Assembly (NCBI GenBank): GCA_019084245.1
Contig: JAHRFE010000028.1
Location: 62,001 to 126,000, forward strand
Direction of reading: 5' to 3'
DNA: 64,000 bases
From: Hoeflea sp.
GTDB lineage: Bacteria > Pseudomonadota > Alphaproteobacteria > Rhizobiales > Rhizobiaceae
The notes beneath the pieces were generated by a model, which was not told the origin of the DNA, made no database searches, and was given only the letters and a program-made list of their open reading frames with translations. Below, piece after piece: positions 1 through 9,900 of this stretch. Positions within the stretch are counted from its first letter, which is position 1. The number at the start of each line of letters is the position of its first letter. Position numbers and translations under genes: made by a program.

Positions 1-1575
1 GACCTGCTGTGCCGCAAACCGGCCGACCTGATTGCCCGGCAGGACAATGCGGGATGGTTCGAGCGACCCGGCAGCCGTCCCGACTTCACCCCCAGTTCCT
101 TGAGATCCGGCGCGCAGAAAGCGATCGACAGCTTTCTCTATCGCAACAGGCTTGGCGAAGTGATGAGCAGCCCGCCGATCACCATCTCCCGCGAGGTCAA
201 CCTTTATGAAGCCGCGCGATTGATGACGGATCGCGGCATTGGCTGCCTGATGGTGGAGCCCCAGGGCGACGAGCCGTTCGGGATTCTCACCGAACGGGAT
301 GTTCTCTCAGCCCTCGCCGAAGCCGGGCCCGCAGCTGCCGCCATGACCGTCGGTGCGCAGATGACATCCCCGGTCATCTCCGCGCCCGCCGACATGCTGC
401 TCTACCGGACGCTTGGCCTGATGGCGCGGCGGAACCTGCGCTATCTCGGCGTCACGGATGCCAAGGGCGACCTTGCCGGGGTTTTCACATTGCGCACCCT
501 GTTGCGCGAACGCGCGCTCGCCACGCTGACCATTGGCGACGAAATCGCCGCCGCTTCCCGACCGCGTGATCTCGCAAAGGTGCAGGCCGCCCTGCCATCG
601 CTCGCTGCTTCCCTGCTTGCCGAGGGGCTGGACGCGCGCGAGGCCGCCTCTGTCATCTCTGCGGAAGGCCGCGCCATGACCGCACGCGCCGCGGAAATCG
701 CGGAGGCCGAGATGATTGCAGCCGGCGACGGCCCCGCGCCCGCCGATTATGCCCTGCTTGTGCTGGGCTCGGGCGGCCGCGGCGAAAGCCTGCTTGCGCC
801 CGACCAGGACAATGCACTGGTGATTGCCGATGGCTACGCCGGCGACCTGGATTCGGCGGCCGACTGGTTCACGCGTTTTGCCACGCGCATCAACGAGGTC
901 CTCGACCGCGCCGGAATTCCCTACTGCACGGGCGGGGTGATGGCGAAGAACCGCGCATGGCGGCGCCGCCTTTCGGAGTGGCAGGCCGGCATCGATGAGT
1001 GGGTCCGGCGCCCCAGTCCGCAGTCGCTGCTCAATGTCGATATCTTCTATGACTTCACGCCGGTGCACGCGTCCGGCGCGGAAGGCGCGAAAATTGCCGA
1101 TCGGCTGCGGGCGCACGCGACCGCCGCGGCGCGAAGCGCGCTCAACATGCTCAGGGCGATGGGTGAGACGGCGGGCGGGCATTCACCGCCGCTGGGCCTC
1201 TTCGGCCGCATCCGGAAAGATGAGTCCGGCAGGGTGGATCTCAAATCAGGCGCATTGCTTCCGATCGTCGCGGGCGCCCGGGTCATTGCGTTGCGTCACG
1301 GCGTTTCGGCGCTGGACACGCCCGGCCGGCTGACCGGCGCCGCCAAAGCGGCGGAGCGGGCCGAAACCGATGCGATGCTGCTCTCCGATATTCACGGCTT
1401 CCTGATCCGGCTGATCCTGACGCAGCAGATCGCCGACATCCATGCGGGAGTCAAACCCTCGAACAGGGTCGAGGTCAACCGGCTCAACCACCAGGACAGC
1501 GCTCATCTGCGCGAGGCGCTCGGGCGCATCGACCTTATCCGCGACATGCTTCGCGATATCCTGCAGGGCGTGTGA
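1..1575 (+). CDS. CBS-pair / DUF294 nucleotidyltransferase-like signalling protein, 5' partial
   Basis: The reading frame is open to the left edge of the window, so the N-terminus is missing; family members often have a cyclic-nucleotide-binding domain there. Two CBS repeats occupy roughly bases 150-520 and could bind adenine nucleotides. They are followed by a DUF294 domain with a GlnD-like nucleotidyltransferase signature, GSGGRGES then DQDNAL, near 766-825. The C-terminal DUF294_C helices run to the stop. The order CBS, DUF294, DUF294_C is typical of this family, which is thought to sense nucleotides; substrate and target are unknown. An apparent TTG start at 100 is internal to the frame. 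Confidence 0.85.
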   Translation, partial: DLLCRKPADLIARQDNAGWFERPGSRPDFTPSSLRSGAQKAIDSFLYRNRLGEVMSSPPITISREVNLYEAARLMTDRGIGCLMVEPQGDEPFGILTERDVLSALAEAGPAAAAMTVGAQMTSPVISAPADMLLYRTLGLMARRNLRYLGVTDAKGDLAGVFTLRTLLRERALATLTIGDEIAAASRPRDLAKVQAALPSLAASLLAEGLDAREAASVISAEGRAMTARAAEIAEAEMIAAGDGPAPADYALLVLGSGGRGESLLAPDQDNALVIADGYAGDLDSAADWFTRFATRINEVLDRAGIPYCTGGVMAKNRAWRRRLSEWQAGIDEWVRRPSPQSLLNVDIFYDFTPVHASGAEGAKIADRLRAHATAAARSALNMLRAMGETAGGHSPPLGLFGRIRKDESGRVDLKSGALLPIVAGARVIALRHGVSALDTPGRLTGAAKAAERAETDAMLLSDIHGFLIRLILTQQIADIHAGVKPSNRVEVNRLNHQDSAHLREALGRIDLIRDMLRDILQGV

Positions 1576-1610
1576 AGGCCTGTGCGGCTTTCGACGCTGC
1601 CGGGGCGCAT

Positions 1611-2744
1611 TCAGCCTTCAGCAAGTTTATCGAGGACAGTTTCGAGCCTGGCCACCGTGGCATCGACATTGCCGAGCTTGTCGAGCCCGAACAGGCCGAT
1701 CCGGAAGGTGCGGAAATCGGCGGGCTCATCGCACATCAGCGGCACGCCGGCTGCAATCTGCATGCCTTCGGCCACAAATTTCTTGCCGTTCTGGAATTCG
1801 GGATCCCTAGTGTAGCTGACGACAACGCCCGGCGCTTCGAATCCGGGAGCTGCGACAGACTTGAAGCCGTGCCGGGCAACCAGCGCCCTGACCTTGTTGC
1901 CCAGTTCCCATTGCCGGTCACGGGCAAGCTCGAAGCCGAAGTCACGGGTCTCGATCATCCGGTCTCGAAACACCTTGAGCGCGTCGGTCGGCATAGTCGC
2001 ATGATAGGCATGACCACCGCCGACATAGGCCTGCATGATGTCGTGCCATTTGCGCAGATCCAGCGCAAAGCTGGAGCTTTTTGTTTCCAGGAGCCGCTCC
2101 AGCGCGCGGGCGCCGAGCATGACAAGCCCGGCGCAGGGCGAGGCGCTCCAGCCCTTTTGCGGGGCCGAGATCAGCACATCGACGCCGGTTGCCTTCATGT
2201 CGACCCAGACGCAACCCGATGCGATGCAATCGAGCACGAACAGGGCGCCGACATCGCGGGCTGCTTGCGAGATCGCGATTAGATATTCATCGGGAAGGAT
2301 GACGCCGGAGGAGGTCTCCACATGGGGCGCGAACACCACGCTCGGCCGCAATTCGCGGATTTTTGCGGTGATCGTTTCAATGGATTGCGGCGCAAAGGCA
2401 GAGGTGCTTTCGTTGCCGGCCTGGGTGGCCTTGAGCACAGTGGTCTCGGCGGGAATGCCGCCCATCTCGAAGATCTGCGTCCAGCGATAGGAAAACCAGC
2501 CATTGCGGATGACCATGACATTGGCGTCGCTCGCGAACTGGCGGGCGACTGATTCCATGCCGAAGGTCCCGCCACCGGGGACGATCACCGACGCCTCGGC
2601 CTGATAGACCTCGCACAGCATGGCGTGCAGGTCGGTCATGACGCCTTGAAACGACTTGGACATGTGATTGAGCGAGCGATCGGTGAAGACCACGGAAAAC
2701 TCCATCAAACCATCGGGGTCCACAGGTGATGCAATCATGTTCAT
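1611..2744 (-). CDS. Class-V PLP-dependent aminotransferase (alanine/serine-glyoxylate type)
   Basis: A 377-residue fold-type I enzyme of the alanine-glyoxylate / serine-glyoxylate aminotransferase group. The Schiff-base lysine is K197 in SAPQKGWS, the pyridine-N aspartate is D172 in VLDCIASG, and the N-terminal phosphate-binding segment is PGGGTFGMES. I chose the ATG at 2744 because an AAGGA lies 9 bases upstream; the frame can be extended to 2768 but that start has no site. It probably interconverts glyoxylate or pyruvate with glycine or alanine. The exact substrate cannot be read from sequence. It stands alone and converges on the CBS/DUF294 gene. Confidence 0.85.
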   Translation of the reverse strand: MNMIASPVDPDGLMEFSVVFTDRSLNHMSKSFQGVMTDLHAMLCEVYQAEASVIVPGGGTFGMESVARQFASDANVMVIRNGWFSYRWTQIFEMGGIPAETTVLKATQAGNESTSAFAPQSIETITAKIRELRPSVVFAPHVETSSGVILPDEYLIAISQAARDVGALFVLDCIASGCVWVDMKATGVDVLISAPQKGWSASPCAGLVMLGARALERLLETKSSSFALDLRKWHDIMQAYVGGGHAYHATMPTDALKVFRDRMIETRDFGFELARDRQWELGNKVRALVARHGFKSVAAPGFEAPGVVVSYTRDPEFQNGKKFVAEGMQIAAGVPLMCDEPADFRTFRIGLFGLDKLGNVDATVARLETVLDKLAEG

Positions 2745-2964
2745 GTCCTTGGTTCCTTTTTTCCGCATTTGTCCGCCGATGGACAGGGCTGAAACCCGCT
2801 ATAGGCCGGTTTCTTGAAACATTGAAGGCGTAAGGGCCCAATAAGCTCGCCGAAGCCATCTTGTCGCAAGGTCTGTGTCCCGGTGTTCGTTGCAGGAAAA
2901 TTGCGCAATCGCCAGGTTTCTCAAGCCGGGATCAAAAGATACAAGGAAGCAAAGGGAGACCGCC

Positions 2965-3795
2965 ATGTCCTATGCCTGCTTCACGCTTGAGATCGCCGAT
3001 CACATAGCCCATATCCGCTTCAACCGGCCGGACAAGGCCAATTCCATGACCATGGAGTTCTGGCGGGAACTGCCGGAGGCAATCGACAGGATTTCCAATG
3101 GCGCCGAAGCGCGGGTGATCGTCATCTCGTCGGAAGGCAAGCACTTCACTTCCGGCATGGACATTTCGGTATTCATGAGCGGCAGCCTGGACGCTGATCC
3201 GGGGAATATCCAGGTCTCGGCCGAAGCGTTCCGCCACAAGATCAAGTTGCTGCAGAAGACGTTCTCGGCGCTTGAGCGCGCCCGCCAGCCGGTGCTGGCC
3301 GCCATCCAGGGCGGCGCCATCGGCGCGGGCGTCGATCTCGTGACTGCGTGCGATTGCCGCTACGCATCCGCCGACGCCTTCTTCGCGGTTCAGGAAACGG
3401 CAATCGGTATGACCGCCGATGTCGGCACTTTCCCGCGTCTCGTGCGCCTGATCCCCGAAGGCTGGGCGCGGCAGATGGCCTATACGGCCGAGCGCCTGCC
3501 CGCCGAAAAAGCCAGGGAGATCGGGCTGGTCAATGAGGTGTTTGAAACCCACGAAGCGCTGCTTGAGGGGGTGATGGCGATCGCCCGCAAGATCGCCCTG
3601 CACTCGCCGCTGGCCGTTTCGGGATGCAAGGCGATGGCAAATTATTCGCGCGATCATTCGACCGCGGACGCGCTCGACTACGTTTCGGTCTGGAATGCCG
3701 CGATGCTGCGCCCCGAGGATATCAAGGAGGCGTTCGTCGCCAAGGGCGAGAAGCGGCAGCCGGTGTTTGGGGATCTGAAACCGATCGCTGGCTGA
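2965..3795 (+). CDS. Delta(3,5)-Delta(2,4)-dienoyl-CoA isomerase-like crotonase
   Basis: A 276-residue enoyl-CoA hydratase/isomerase family protein. The oxyanion-hole segments are HFTSGMD and IQGGAIGAG. It resembles the eukaryotic ECH1 dienoyl-CoA isomerase rather than a plain hydratase. D124 (GVDLV), E144 (VQETAIG) and D152 (TADVGT) occupy the spacing of the ECH1 catalytic acidic residues, and the tail SRDHS..ALDY matches ECH1 closely. It would shift double bonds while unsaturated fatty acids are degraded. The start follows AAAGGGAG. It is not linked to the beta-oxidation operon near 31-38 kb, so it is probably regulated separately. Confidence 0.82.
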   Translation: MSYACFTLEIADHIAHIRFNRPDKANSMTMEFWRELPEAIDRISNGAEARVIVISSEGKHFTSGMDISVFMSGSLDADPGNIQVSAEAFRHKIKLLQKTFSALERARQPVLAAIQGGAIGAGVDLVTACDCRYASADAFFAVQETAIGMTADVGTFPRLVRLIPEGWARQMAYTAERLPAEKAREIGLVNEVFETHEALLEGVMAIARKIALHSPLAVSGCKAMANYSRDHSTADALDYVSVWNAAMLRPEDIKEAFVAKGEKRQPVFGDLKPIAG

Positions 3796-3833
3796 GACGC
3801 GCCGGACTTTCGGCGCTGCGGACGGGCCAGCGG

Positions 3834-4826
3834 TCAGATCCGGTTGCGCCGCGCCAGGCTCTCTTCCCAGGCGAGCGCGCTGCCGACGATCTCGTCGATA
3901 TCGTCATGGCGGGGCTGCCAGTCAAGCACGGTCCGGGCGCGGGTCGAATCGGCCACCGATGTGACGATATCGCCCTCCCGCCGCCCGCCCAGGCGGATGT
4001 CGAAATCCCGCCCACTGATGCGCCGCACCGAGTCGAGCACTTCACGCACGGTATATCCGCGGCCGTAACCGCAATTGGCGATCAGGCTCGCGCCGCCCAC
4101 CTTGAGATAGCTGAGCGCATCAAGATGCGCCGCAACCAGATCGGTGACATGGATGAAGTCCCGCACACAGGTGCCGTCCCTTGTCGGGTAATCGGCGCCG
4201 AAAATCTCGATGCCGTCGCGCTTGCCCATCGCCGCTTCGGTGGCGACCTTGATCAGGTTGGCGGCGCCGCGGGTGGATTGCCCGGTGCGTCCCAGCGGAT
4301 CCGCACCGGAGACGTTGAAGTAGCGCAATGCCGCATAGCGGAAGTCGTGGGCTGCGGCGGCGTCGGCCAGCATGGTCTCGGTCATCAGCTTGGAGGCGCC
4401 GTAAGGTGATTGCGGCACTGTCGGCGTGGTCTCCGCAACGGGCTGGTCGCCCTCGGGGCTGCCATAGACAGCGGCGGTCGACGAGAAGACGAATTTTTTC
4501 ACGCCGGTGGCCACGGCGGTCTGGATCAGGGCCAGGGAATTGGCCGTGTTGTTCTGATAATAGCCGAGCGGGTCGACCATCGATTCCGGCACCGATATGG
4601 ACCCGGCGAAATGAATGATCGCCTGGACGCCGTGCGATCTGATGATGTCGGCAACAGTCTCGGTGTCGGCGATATCGGCACGGATGAGCCTGGCTTCCGG
4701 CGCCACCGCCCATTCGAAACCGGTCGACAACCGGTCCACGACCACGACCTCTTCACCGGCATCAAGCAGCGCCCAGACCATGTGGCTGCCGATATACCCT
4801 GCTCCGCCGGTCACCAGAACCGTCAT
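3834..4826 (-). CDS. galE: UDP-glucose 4-epimerase
   Basis: A 330-residue extended short-chain dehydrogenase. The Rossmann motif GGAGYIGS is at residues 7-14, and the catalytic triad is S116 with Y142xxxK146 in SPYGASK. Length and motifs fit GalE, which interconverts UDP-glucose and UDP-galactose (or the GlcNAc forms) for surface polysaccharide synthesis. It is a monocistronic minus-strand gene between the dienoyl-CoA isomerase and a class-I aminotransferase, so context adds little. Other nucleotide-sugar epimerases are possible, but residues such as RYFNVSGAD and the NCGYGRGYTV segment favour GalE. Confidence 0.9.
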   Translation of the reverse strand: MTVLVTGGAGYIGSHMVWALLDAGEEVVVVDRLSTGFEWAVAPEARLIRADIADTETVADIIRSHGVQAIIHFAGSISVPESMVDPLGYYQNNTANSLALIQTAVATGVKKFVFSSTAAVYGSPEGDQPVAETTPTVPQSPYGASKLMTETMLADAAAAHDFRYAALRYFNVSGADPLGRTGQSTRGAANLIKVATEAAMGKRDGIEIFGADYPTRDGTCVRDFIHVTDLVAAHLDALSYLKVGGASLIANCGYGRGYTVREVLDSVRRISGRDFDIRLGGRREGDIVTSVADSTRARTVLDWQPRHDDIDEIVGSALAWEESLARRNRI

Positions 4827-4939
4827 GGCTTTCCCTCGCTGGAATTCATCGCCAAAACATGCACGGCAAAATTCAAGAAACCATGAAGAGGGTCCTTGAA
4901 GAGGCCGGCTGTCCGGCCCCGGATCGAAGCCGACCGATC

Positions 4940-6106
4940 CTAGAGCGAGGAAATATAAGCGGCCAGTCGGCCCGCCGCTTCCTCGACATGGTCCAGCCGG
5001 CGCAGGAAACAGGCGCGAAAGAAGCTCGATCCGCCAGCCCCAAACGCCGTGCCCGGGGCGAGGCCCACGCCTGCGCGGTCGACGATGTCGATCGCCGCAG
5101 CCCGCGTGTCGGTGACGCCGTCGATGCGGAAAAATGCGTAGAACGCCCCGTCGGGCTTCTGGGTGACGACCCGGTTGGTGCCGGTCAGGGCATCGCAGAA
5201 CAGGTCGCGGGCGAGCGTCGCCTTGGCCACCTGGGTTTCGACATGGGCCTCACCCTGCTCAAGCGCCGCAAGGGCGCCCTTCTGCATGAACTGGGCGACA
5301 CCCGAGGTCTGGTACTGGACGCTGTTTTCCAGCACCTGGATGATCGAGGGCGGCGCCACGATCCAGCCGACCCGCCAGCCGGTCATCGACCAGTTCTTGG
5401 AAAACGTGTTGACGAAGATGATCCGGTCAGTGTCGTCCATGATGTCGAGGAACGAGGGTGCACGTCCGCCGGCATAGAAGAAGCGCGTGTAGATCTCGTC
5501 GGCGATGATCCAGAGACCGTGCTTGCGCGCCAGATCGAGGATCGCCACGAGATCCTGGCGTGTCGCGGTCCAGCCGGTGGGATTGGAAGGCGAGTTGATG
5601 AACAAGGCCCGGGTTTTGGGCGTGATGGCGGCCGCGATCCGGTCCGGATCGATGCTCCAACTCCCATTGGCGTAATCGAGCGTCGCGGGAACCACGACGC
5701 CGCCGGACATTCCCAGCGCCGCGGCGAAATTCGGCCAGGCCGGGGTGATCTGGATGACTTCGTCGCCCGGATCGGTGACGGCCTCGATGGCGATCTTGAT
5801 TGCCTGCATGCCAGACCCGGTGACGCAGAAAGCGTCAAGCGGCAGGGTGCGGCCGAAATGACGGGCATGGTAATCGGCTAGCGCCTGCCTCAGTTCGGGA
5901 ATGCCGCGCTGCCAGGTGTAGAAGGTCTCGCCGGCCATCAAGGCGTCCGCAGCGGACCGGCTGATGAATTCTGGCGTCGGCTCGTCGCCTTCACCGGCCC
6001 ACAGCGGGATCAGGCCCGGCTTGAGCCGACCGTGATTGACCACGGCGACGATGCCGCTCTCGGGGGATTCGATGGCACGGCGGCTGAGACTGTCGAACTG
6101 ATTCAT
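4940..6106 (-). CDS. Class-I/II PLP-dependent aminotransferase
   Basis: A 388-residue fold-type I aminotransferase of the aspartate aminotransferase superfamily. The PLP lysine is K237 in FSKNWSMTGWRVGW. The ADEIY motif (D203, Y206) and the substrate-carboxylate loop NSPSNPTG are intact. Family members use aspartate, aromatic or branched amino acids, and specificity cannot be assigned. The initiator ATG at 6106 is the first in the frame. It is separated from mscL upstream by a hairpin terminator and forms its own transcription unit. Confidence 0.87.
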   Translation of the reverse strand: MNQFDSLSRRAIESPESGIVAVVNHGRLKPGLIPLWAGEGDEPTPEFISRSAADALMAGETFYTWQRGIPELRQALADYHARHFGRTLPLDAFCVTGSGMQAIKIAIEAVTDPGDEVIQITPAWPNFAAALGMSGGVVVPATLDYANGSWSIDPDRIAAAITPKTRALFINSPSNPTGWTATRQDLVAILDLARKHGLWIIADEIYTRFFYAGGRAPSFLDIMDDTDRIIFVNTFSKNWSMTGWRVGWIVAPPSIIQVLENSVQYQTSGVAQFMQKGALAALEQGEAHVETQVAKATLARDLFCDALTGTNRVVTQKPDGAFYAFFRIDGVTDTRAAAIDIVDRAGVGLAPGTAFGAGGSSFFRACFLRRLDHVEEAAGRLAAYISSL

Positions 6107-6214
6107 GGCAAACTCCGTTTGCCTCTCTTAGCTGCTCTTGCCGGATACCGCATCAGGCTCGACTTCATGGGTTCATGGAATTTTGTGATGCGACCGAGGC
6201 ATGAAAACAGACAA

Positions 6215-6239
6215 AGTCCCGGTGGCGACGCCGGGGCTT
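6215..6239 (-). terminator. Rho-independent terminator after mscL
   Basis: Read on the minus strand this is an 8-bp GC stem (one mismatch, AGCCCCGG with CCGGGACT) around a short loop, followed by TTTGTCTGTTTT. It lies about 45 bases beyond the mscL stop codon and before the aminotransferase promoter region. Confidence 0.6.
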
Positions 6240-6282
6240 CGTTTGTTTACCTGCAGCTAATGACCAGAAGCGGATCAGGAAG

Positions 6283-6696
6283 TCATTTCTTCAGGAGATC
6301 GCGGATCTCGGTGAGCAGGGCAATATCCGCGGGGGGTGCTGCGGGCTCCTCCGGGGAGGCCTGTTCCTTGATGCGGATCGAGTTGACCGCCTTGACCATC
6401 AGGAAGATGATCCATGCAAGGATCAGGAAATTGATCAGCACGGTGAGAAAATTGCCGTAAGCAAAGACTGCGCCCTGCTCCCGGGCCGCCGCCAGCGTCG
6501 TCGCCGTAACACCGCTCGCCAGCGGAATGAAGTAGTTGGAAAAATCCGCCCCACCGAAAATCGCGCCGACAACCGGCATGATGATATCGTCAACCATCGA
6601 TGACACGATCAGACCGAAAGCGCCGCCAATGATGACGCCGACGGCCAGATCCATGACATTGCCCTTGGCGATGAACGCCTTGAACTCGTTCAGCAT
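6283..6696 (-). CDS. mscL: Large-conductance mechanosensitive channel MscL
   Basis: A 137-residue protein with the hallmark N-terminus: an amphipathic helix ([13 protein letters not shown]), then TM1 with the pore constriction [15 protein letters not shown] periplasmic loop and TM2 ([19 protein letters not shown]) follow, and a charged C-terminal helix ends [11 protein letters not shown]. It forms a homopentameric inner-membrane channel that opens under membrane tension to release solutes on hypo-osmotic shock. Length is normal. It is divergent from the hybrid kinase gene downstream of 6928 and is followed by its own terminator. Confidence 0.95.
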   Translation of the reverse strand: MLNEFKAFIAKGNVMDLAVGVIIGGAFGLIVSSMVDDIIMPVVGAIFGGADFSNYFIPLASGVTATTLAAAREQGAVFAYGNFLTVLINFLILAWIIFLMVKAVNSIRIKEQASPEEPAAPPADIALLTEIRDLLKK

Positions 6697-6927
6697 GTTC
6701 AGTCACTCCATTGACGCGAGATGTCCCTCTTTTGAATGCCGCCCGGGCACGCGCCTTGCCCCCGCACGCATCAGATTTTTCTAGCACAGTTGCCTTGTCA
6801 GGAAACCGGCATTTTCCAGTCAACCCGCAATTGCCGGCTGTCAGTTCTGCTGTACAAAAGGCTGCCTTGTTTGGCTGTTGTATCGGTCTATGCTGAGGAT
6901 TGGAGGATTGGTGGGGAGCGCAAACCA

Positions 6928-9900
6928 ATGATGCCCGGCTGGCTGGTGTTTGGATCAGCCCTTTTCTATCTGCTGATGCTGTTTGCGATCGCAACCTATG
7001 GCGATCGCTCGGCGCGCCAACGGCGGCGGCGGACTGCGGGCCGTCCCATCATCTATTCGCTCAGCCTGGCGATTTACTGCACCTCATGGACCTATTTCGG
7101 CGGCGTCGGGCTGGCGGCGTCGCGCGGGCTCGAATTCACCGCAATCTATATCGGGCCGATCCTGATGTTCACGCTCGGCATGCCAATCCTCAGGCGCATC
7201 GTGACCCTGGCCAAGGCCGAGAAGCTGACGTCGATTGCCGACTTCATGGCGGCGCGTTATGGCAAGAGCCCGATGGTGGCAGCCCTTGTCGCCCTGATCG
7301 CGGTGATCGGCAGCATTCCCTACATCGCCCTGCAGCTCAAGGCGGTCTCCTCATCGGTGGCGGTGCTGGTGGATGTCGAGCAGTTGAACCGGGTCACCGA
7401 AACCTTCTTCCTGTCCGACATATCCTTCTTCGTGACGCTGGTTCTGGCGGCTTTTGCGGCCATTTTCGGCACCCGTCACACCGATGCGACCGAACACCAG
7501 GACGGGCTGATCCTGGCCATCGCCATGGAATCTCTGGTCAAGCTGCTGGCCTTCACCCTGGTCGGGCTGTCGGTGGTTTTCGTGATGTATGACGGCCCGT
7601 GGGATCTGGTCAATGCGGCGGTCGCCAATGCCGATGTGATGACTGCGCTCACCTATGAAACGCCGCCGCTGCGCTGGGCCTTGCTGATCGTGCTCTCCGC
7701 CTTCGCCATCATCCTGTTGCCACGCCAGTTCCATGTGGCGGTAGTGGAGAACCGGACGCCGGGCGAATTGCGGCTGGCGGGGTGGCTGCTGCCGCTGTAT
7801 CTTATCGCCATCAACCTCTTTGTTCTGCCGGTGGCGATTGCCGGCGTGCTGCAATTCGGCTCAGGCGGCGCAAGCGACCTTTTCGTGCTGGCCCTGCCAA
7901 TCACCAACGACATGCCGATCATTGCCCTGATTACATTTATCGGCGGTTTTTCGGCGGCAACGGCGATGGTCATCGTCGCCTCGGTGGCCGTGGCCATCAT
8001 GGTGTCCAACGACATCATTGTTCCGGTGGTGCTCAGGCGGCGCAACCGGCGCGGCCAGAGCGGCGATTTTTCCGGCCTGATCCTGATCATCCGTCGGACC
8101 GCGATTGTCGGCATCCTCCTTTTGGGATTTGCCTATTACCGTGCCGCCGATATCAATGCCGGTCTTGCCTCGATCGGGCTTTTGTCCTTTGCGGCGATTG
8201 CACAGCTGGCGCCTGCCTTCTTCGGCGGTTTGTTCTGGCGGCAGGCCAATGCCCGCGGCGCGGTCGCAGGCCTTTCCTGCGGAATTGCAATCTGGGGCTA
8301 CATGCTGATGGTTCCCAGTCTCGGCGGTCCGGACAACAGCCATATCGCCGCGGCAATCCTGGATTTCATCATTCCCGGGACACAGAGCTTCACCGGGCTT
8401 GGTTCGGATCCGCTGTTCAACGCCGTGGTGCTCAGCCTGATCGCCAATTGCCTGGCCTATGTGATCGGATCGCTGTCGCGCCGCCCCAAGTCGATCGAGC
8501 GGATCCAGGCCGCGATGTTCATTCCGGAAGGCCGGAGGCTGACCACGTCGGGCCGGAGCTGGAAGACCAAGGTCACCGTCGCGGATCTGAAGCAGACCAT
8601 CAGCCGCTATCTTGGTCATGAACGGACGGAGCGCTCGTTTCATTCGCATGAACGCGCCATCGGTCGCTGGATCAACGCCGATGATCCAGCCGACATGGGG
8701 CTGTTGCGGTTTGCCGAGCAATTGCTGGGCAGCGCCATCGGCTCAGCCTCGGCACGACTGGTGCTGTCCTTGTTGTTCGAAAGGGCCGATGACATCCCCG
8801 GCGACACAGCGCGGCTGCTTGATGAGGCGTCTGAGGCGCTGCAATACAACCGCGATCTACTGCAGACCGCGCTTGGACAAATGAACCAGGGCATCACGGT
8901 GTTTGACAGCACCAACCGGCTGACAGTCTGGAACAAGCGGTTCCGCTCCCTGCTGGAACTTCCCGAACATGTGGGCCAGGTCGGCTTTCCGCTTGAGAGC
9001 ATCATAGCGATGCTGGTCGAGCGCGGCGATATCCAGGCCGGCGAGGAACAGGACGTCCTCGACCGTTTCATGGTCATGGACACGGCCTTCTCGCTCACAA
9101 TCGGACCGGAGAAACGAATCATCGAGATCCGCTCGAACCCGATGCCCGACAGCGGCATCGTAACGACCTACGCCGACATTACCGAGCGGGTCGCCGCCGA
9201 CATGGCGCTCAAACAGGCCAACGAGACACTCGAACAAAGGGTGACCAAGCGGACCGCAGAACTGACGCGGGTCAACCGGGAGCTGGAAAAGGCGCAGCTG
9301 ACGGCGGAAGAAGCCAATATCGGCAAGACACGATTTCTGGCCGCAGCCGGTCATGACATCCTGCAGCCACTCAATGCCGCGCGGCTCTATTCCTCGACGC
9401 TGGTGGAGCGACTTGGCAATTCGCCCAACCAGAAGCTGGTGCAGAACATCGACTCGTCGCTGGAATCGGTGGAAGCCATCCTGGGCGCGGTTCTCGATAT
9501 CTCGCGGCTCGACACCGGCGCCATGAAGCCGCAACTGGCAAGCTTCCCGCTCAATGAACTTTTGCAGCGGGTGGTCACCGACTTTGCGCCGGTGGCGCGG
9601 GAGAAGAACCTCAGATTTAAAGTTATGCCAACCAGCGTCCATGTCCGCTCCGATCCCAATCTGCTGCGCCGGCTGGTGCAGAATCTGGTTTCCAACGCCA
9701 TCAAATATACCCGCGAGGGGCGGGTGCTGGTGGGCGTGCGGCGGCGCGGCGACAAGGTCATCATACAGGTCATCGACACCGGCATCGGCATTCCCTCGAC
9801 CAAGTTCCGCACGGTGTTCCGCGAATTTGCCCGGCTTGAGGAAGGCGCGCGCACCGCCTCCGGTCTGGGGCTCGGGCTGTCGATCGTCGACCGCATCGCC

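Noticed and set aside
6736..6927. N-terminal extension of the hybrid kinase
   Set aside because: No ribosome site and residues do not fit the SSS-domain start; ATG 6928 has GGGGAG.
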